Positions 61,695-64,000 of a stretch of 64,000 bases of DNA are shown piece by piece. A program made the translations under genes and the position numbers. How positions within the stretch are numbered: the stretch's first letter is position 1; every line of letters starts with the position of its first letter. Source of the stretch: Pseudomonas sp. TTU2014-080ASC (GTDB lineage: Bacteria > Pseudomonadota > Gammaproteobacteria > Pseudomonadales > Pseudomonadaceae); the NCBI RefSeq assembly GCF_001446935.1, contig NZ_LKKK01000012.1:1-64000 (forward strand), given 5' to 3'. The notes below the pieces were generated by a model. That model saw only the letters and a list, made by a program, of their open reading frames with translations. It was not told where the DNA came from and ran no database searches.

Positions 61695-63680
61695 ATGGCC
61701 GGCCTGATTCCACAGTCTTTTATCGATGATCTGCTCAACCGCACCGACATCGTCGACGTGGTCTCCTCGCGCATCCAGCTAAAAAAAGCCGGCAAAAACT
61801 ACACCGCCTGCTGCCCGTTCCATAAAGAGAAAACCCCATCGTTCAGTGTCAGCCCGGACAAACAGTTCTATTACTGCTTTGGCTGTGGTGCTGGCGGCAA
61901 CGCACTGGGCTTCATCATGGACCACGACCAGCTGGAGTTCCCTGAGGCAATCGAAGACCTGGCCAAACGCGCCGGCATGGAAGTCCCCAGGGAAGAACGC
62001 AGCCGTAACAGCAAACCGCGCCAGCCCACCGACTCACCGCTTTACCCACTGCTCAGCGCCGCCGCCGAGTACTACAAGCAGGCTCTCAAGCACCATCCGC
62101 AACGCAAAGCAGCAGTGGACTACTTGAAAGGGCGCGGCTTGTCCGGAGAAATCGCCCGCGATTTCAGCCTCGGCTTTGCCCCGCCCGGCTGGGACAACCT
62201 GCGCAAACACCTTGGCGGCGACGGCCTGCAACAAAAGGCCATGATCGACGCCGGTCTGCTGGTGGAGAACGCCGAAAGCGGCAAGCAGTACGACCGTTTC
62301 CGTGATCGCATCATGTTCCCGATCCGCGACTCTCGCGGGCGGGTCATTGCCTTCGGCGGCCGAGTGCTGGGCGACGAAAAGCCCAAGTATCTCAACTCGC
62401 CAGAGACCCCGGTTTTCCACAAAGGCCAGGAACTCTATGGCCTGTTCGAAGCCCGCAAACATAACCGCAACCTTGATGAAATCATGGTCGTGGAAGGCTA
62501 CATGGATGTCATCGCCCTCGCCCAACAAGGCCTGCGCAACGCCGTCGCCACCCTCGGCACCGCCACCAGCGAAGAACATCTGAAACGCCTGTTCCGCCTG
62601 GTGCCCAGCGTACTCTTTTGCTTCGATGGCGATACCGCCGGGCGTAATGCCGCCTGGCGCGCACTGGAAGCCACCCTGCCCAACCTGCAGGACGGCCGCC
62701 GCGCACGTTTCCTTTTCCTGCCGGATGGTGAAGACCCAGACACCTTGGTGCGCCAGGAAGGCACAGACGCCTTCCGCGCCCGCATTAACCAGCAGGCACA
62801 GCCGCTGGCCGACTACTTCTTCCAGCACCTCAGCGAAGAAGCCGACCCCAGCTCGCTTGAAGGCAAAGCCCACCTGACCACGCTGGCTGCGCCACTGATT
62901 GAGAAAATCCCGGGCAACACTCTGCGCGCCCTGATGCGCCAGCGCCTGAGCCAGATCACCGGACTCACCGCGCAAGCCCTTGATGAACTGACACCCGCGG
63001 GCCATACCGCCCCGGCCAGCAGCCCAGCCGCAAGCGCTGACTATCCCGACTACTCGGATATGCCGGATAGCGCCTTTTACGACGCAGAACCCAGCCACAG
63101 CGATTTCATACAGCCTAATCCGGCCCCAGAATTCGACAGCAGCGGCTTCAAAGGCAAGGGAAAAGGCAAAGGAGAGTGGAAGAAAGAAGGTGGTAAGTGG
63201 ACGAAAAAGGGCGACTTCGCACCTCGCCAGCCACGCACCGCCATCAGCGTGGAATCACCCCACCTGGTCGCCCTGCGCACCCTCTTGCACCACCCACATC
63301 TGGCACAAAAAGTCGAAGATGTGAGCCATTTCGCCGCTGAAGACGACACTTACGCCCAGCTCTTGGTTGCACTGCTCGGCGCGCTACAGAAAAATCCGAA
63401 AATGCGCTCTTTACAGCTGATTGCACGCTGGCACGGCACCGAACAAGGCCGACTACTTCGCGCTCTGGCAGAAAAAGAGTGGTTAATTTCAGATGACAAC
63501 CTTGAACAACAGTTTTTCGACACTATAACTAGATTGATCGACCGTCAGCGCGAGCGCAGCTTGGAACATTTACTAAGCAAAGCACGTCAAAGTGAGCTCA
63601 GCGCGGAAGAGAAAGACCAGCTACGAAACCTGTTAACCCGCAACTCCTCAGGGGATATACCGCGCCCAACTGGCGCATAA
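61695..63680 (+). CDS. dnaG: DNA primase
   Basis: Makes RNA primers at the replication fork. The 661-residue protein has a CHC2 zinc site (C40, H43, C61, C64), the TOPRIM catalytic core with E267 in VVEGYMDV and FDGDTAG, and a C-terminal DnaB-binding helical domain from about 515. Between core and C-domain lies a low-complexity linker at about 484-508 rich in lysine and glycine (FKGKGKGKGEWKKEGG). Full length and intact. Confidence 0.97.
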   Translation: MAGLIPQSFIDDLLNRTDIVDVVSSRIQLKKAGKNYTACCPFHKEKTPSFSVSPDKQFYYCFGCGAGGNALGFIMDHDQLEFPEAIEDLAKRAGMEVPREERSRNSKPRQPTDSPLYPLLSAAAEYYKQALKHHPQRKAAVDYLKGRGLSGEIARDFSLGFAPPGWDNLRKHLGGDGLQQKAMIDAGLLVENAESGKQYDRFRDRIMFPIRDSRGRVIAFGGRVLGDEKPKYLNSPETPVFHKGQELYGLFEARKHNRNLDEIMVVEGYMDVIALAQQGLRNAVATLGTATSEEHLKRLFRLVPSVLFCFDGDTAGRNAAWRALEATLPNLQDGRRARFLFLPDGEDPDTLVRQEGTDAFRARINQQAQPLADYFFQHLSEEADPSSLEGKAHLTTLAAPLIEKIPGNTLRALMRQRLSQITGLTAQALDELTPAGHTAPASSPAASADYPDYSDMPDSAFYDAEPSHSDFIQPNPAPEFDSSGFKGKGKGKGEWKKEGGKWTKKGDFAPRQPRTAISVESPHLVALRTLLHHPHLAQKVEDVSHFAAEDDTYAQLLVALLGALQKNPKMRSLQLIARWHGTEQGRLLRALAEKEWLISDDNLEQQFFDTITRLIDRQRERSLEHLLSKARQSELSAEEKDQLRNLLTRNSSGDIPRPTGA

Positions 63681-63694
63681 GCATGTAACTCGGG

Positions 63695-63700
63695 TATAAT
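63695..63700 (+). promoter_or_regulatory. candidate -10 box of an internal rpoD promoter
   Basis: Perfect TATAAT, preceded by CGGG, 48 bp before rpoD. The -35 17 bp upstream is poor, so strength is uncertain. It would allow rpoD transcription independent of rpsU. Confidence 0.4.
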
Positions 63701-63747
63701 CCTCCGCTTGTTTTTTGCCCGCCAAGACCTTCAATGGATAGGGTGTT

Positions 63748-64000
63748 ATGTCCGGAAAAGCGCAACAGCAATCTCGTTTGAAAGAATTGATCAGCCGTGG
63801 ACGTGAGCAGGGATACCTGACTTACGCGGAGGTCAATGACCACCTGCCGGAGGATATTTCCGATCCGGAACAGGTGGAAGACATCATCCGCATGATCAAT
63901 GACATGGGGATCAACGTATTCGAGACTGCCCCGGATGCGGATGCCCTGTTGTTGGCCGAAGCCGATACTGATGAAGCAGCCGCCGAAGAGGCAGCCGCAG
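63748..64000 (+). CDS. rpoD: RNA polymerase sigma factor RpoD, N-terminal part
   Basis: Housekeeping sigma-70. Only 84 codons lie in the window: MSGKAQQQSRLKELISRG and the acidic region 1.1 (EVNDHLPEDISDPEQVEDI, then D/E/A-rich). The ATG has GGGTGT before it. The gene continues past the window edge. Position after dnaG is universal in this group. Confidence 0.97.
   Translation, partial: MSGKAQQQSRLKELISRGREQGYLTYAEVNDHLPEDISDPEQVEDIIRMINDMGINVFETAPDADALLLAEADTDEAAAEEAAA

Noticed and set aside
62034..63098. 354-codon minus-strand frame over dnaG
   Set aside because: Antisense to the TOPRIM region of an intact primase; the composition is that of a shadow frame.

Overview
The window is chromosomal DNA of a Pseudomonas species. 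The evidence is gene order together with protein content: tyrosyl-tRNA synthetase beside an rRNA promoter array, vfr, trpC-trpD-trpG, trpE-gph-rpe, agtABCD/agtSR, murU-amgK, lptD-surA-pdxA-rsmA-apaGH-glpE, yeaG-yeaH-spoVR, cca, folB/plsY, tsaD/rpsU-dnaG-rpoD. This is the order I know from P. aeruginosa and relatives. Almost all of the DNA is coding. I see no transposase, phage gene, CRISPR array or tRNA gene.

Layout. Bases 1-330 carry at least three tandem minus-strand promoters with GC-rich discriminators, which fit an rRNA operon lying left of the window. Bases 333-5151 combine tyrS with envelope genes (M23 endopeptidase, anmK, bactofilin) and erpA. Bases 5161-13801 hold a coiled-coil membrane protein, argC, hemJ, a nitronate monooxygenase/racemase-like pair, a DUF805 protein, an SDR, coq7, an OsmC protein and vfr. 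The anthranilate-branch tryptophan genes follow, split into trpGDC (13861-16336) and trpE (26626-28107). Each half has its own short leader peptide with two Trp codons; neither leader is in the supplied open-reading-frame set.

The accessory part is 16746-26621, about 10 kb inserted between trpE and trpGDC. It has a six-gene operon (AruI-like TPP decarboxylase, polar amino-acid ABC transporter, AruH-like aminotransferase), a two-gene unit (YtcJ-type amidohydrolase and a CobW-type metallochaperone GTPase) and a divergent LysR regulator. Both operons begin with the same promoter architecture: a -35/-10 pair with a 16-bp spacer and a conserved 22-bp block centred near -64. This points to one LysR regulon that imports an arginine-like amino acid, transaminates it, decarboxylates the 2-keto acid and probably cleaves a C-N bond. 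It is the best candidate for an undescribed system here.

From 28353 on the order is largely core: gph-rpe, the agt transporter for 4-aminobutyrate/5-aminovalerate with its AgtSR two-component system and a perfect 20-bp palindrome as candidate operator, a DUF3530 protein, djlA-like, murU-amgK (MurNAc recycling, partner pathway of anmK), lptD-surA-pdxA-rsmA-apaG-apaH-glpE, the yeaG-yeaH-spoVR stress set, a lipoprotein, and cca. A complete yfiR-yfiN-yfiB cyclic-di-GMP module sits between cca and the folK-like/folB pair. The window ends with plsY, tsaD, rpsU, dnaG and the first 84 codons of rpoD.
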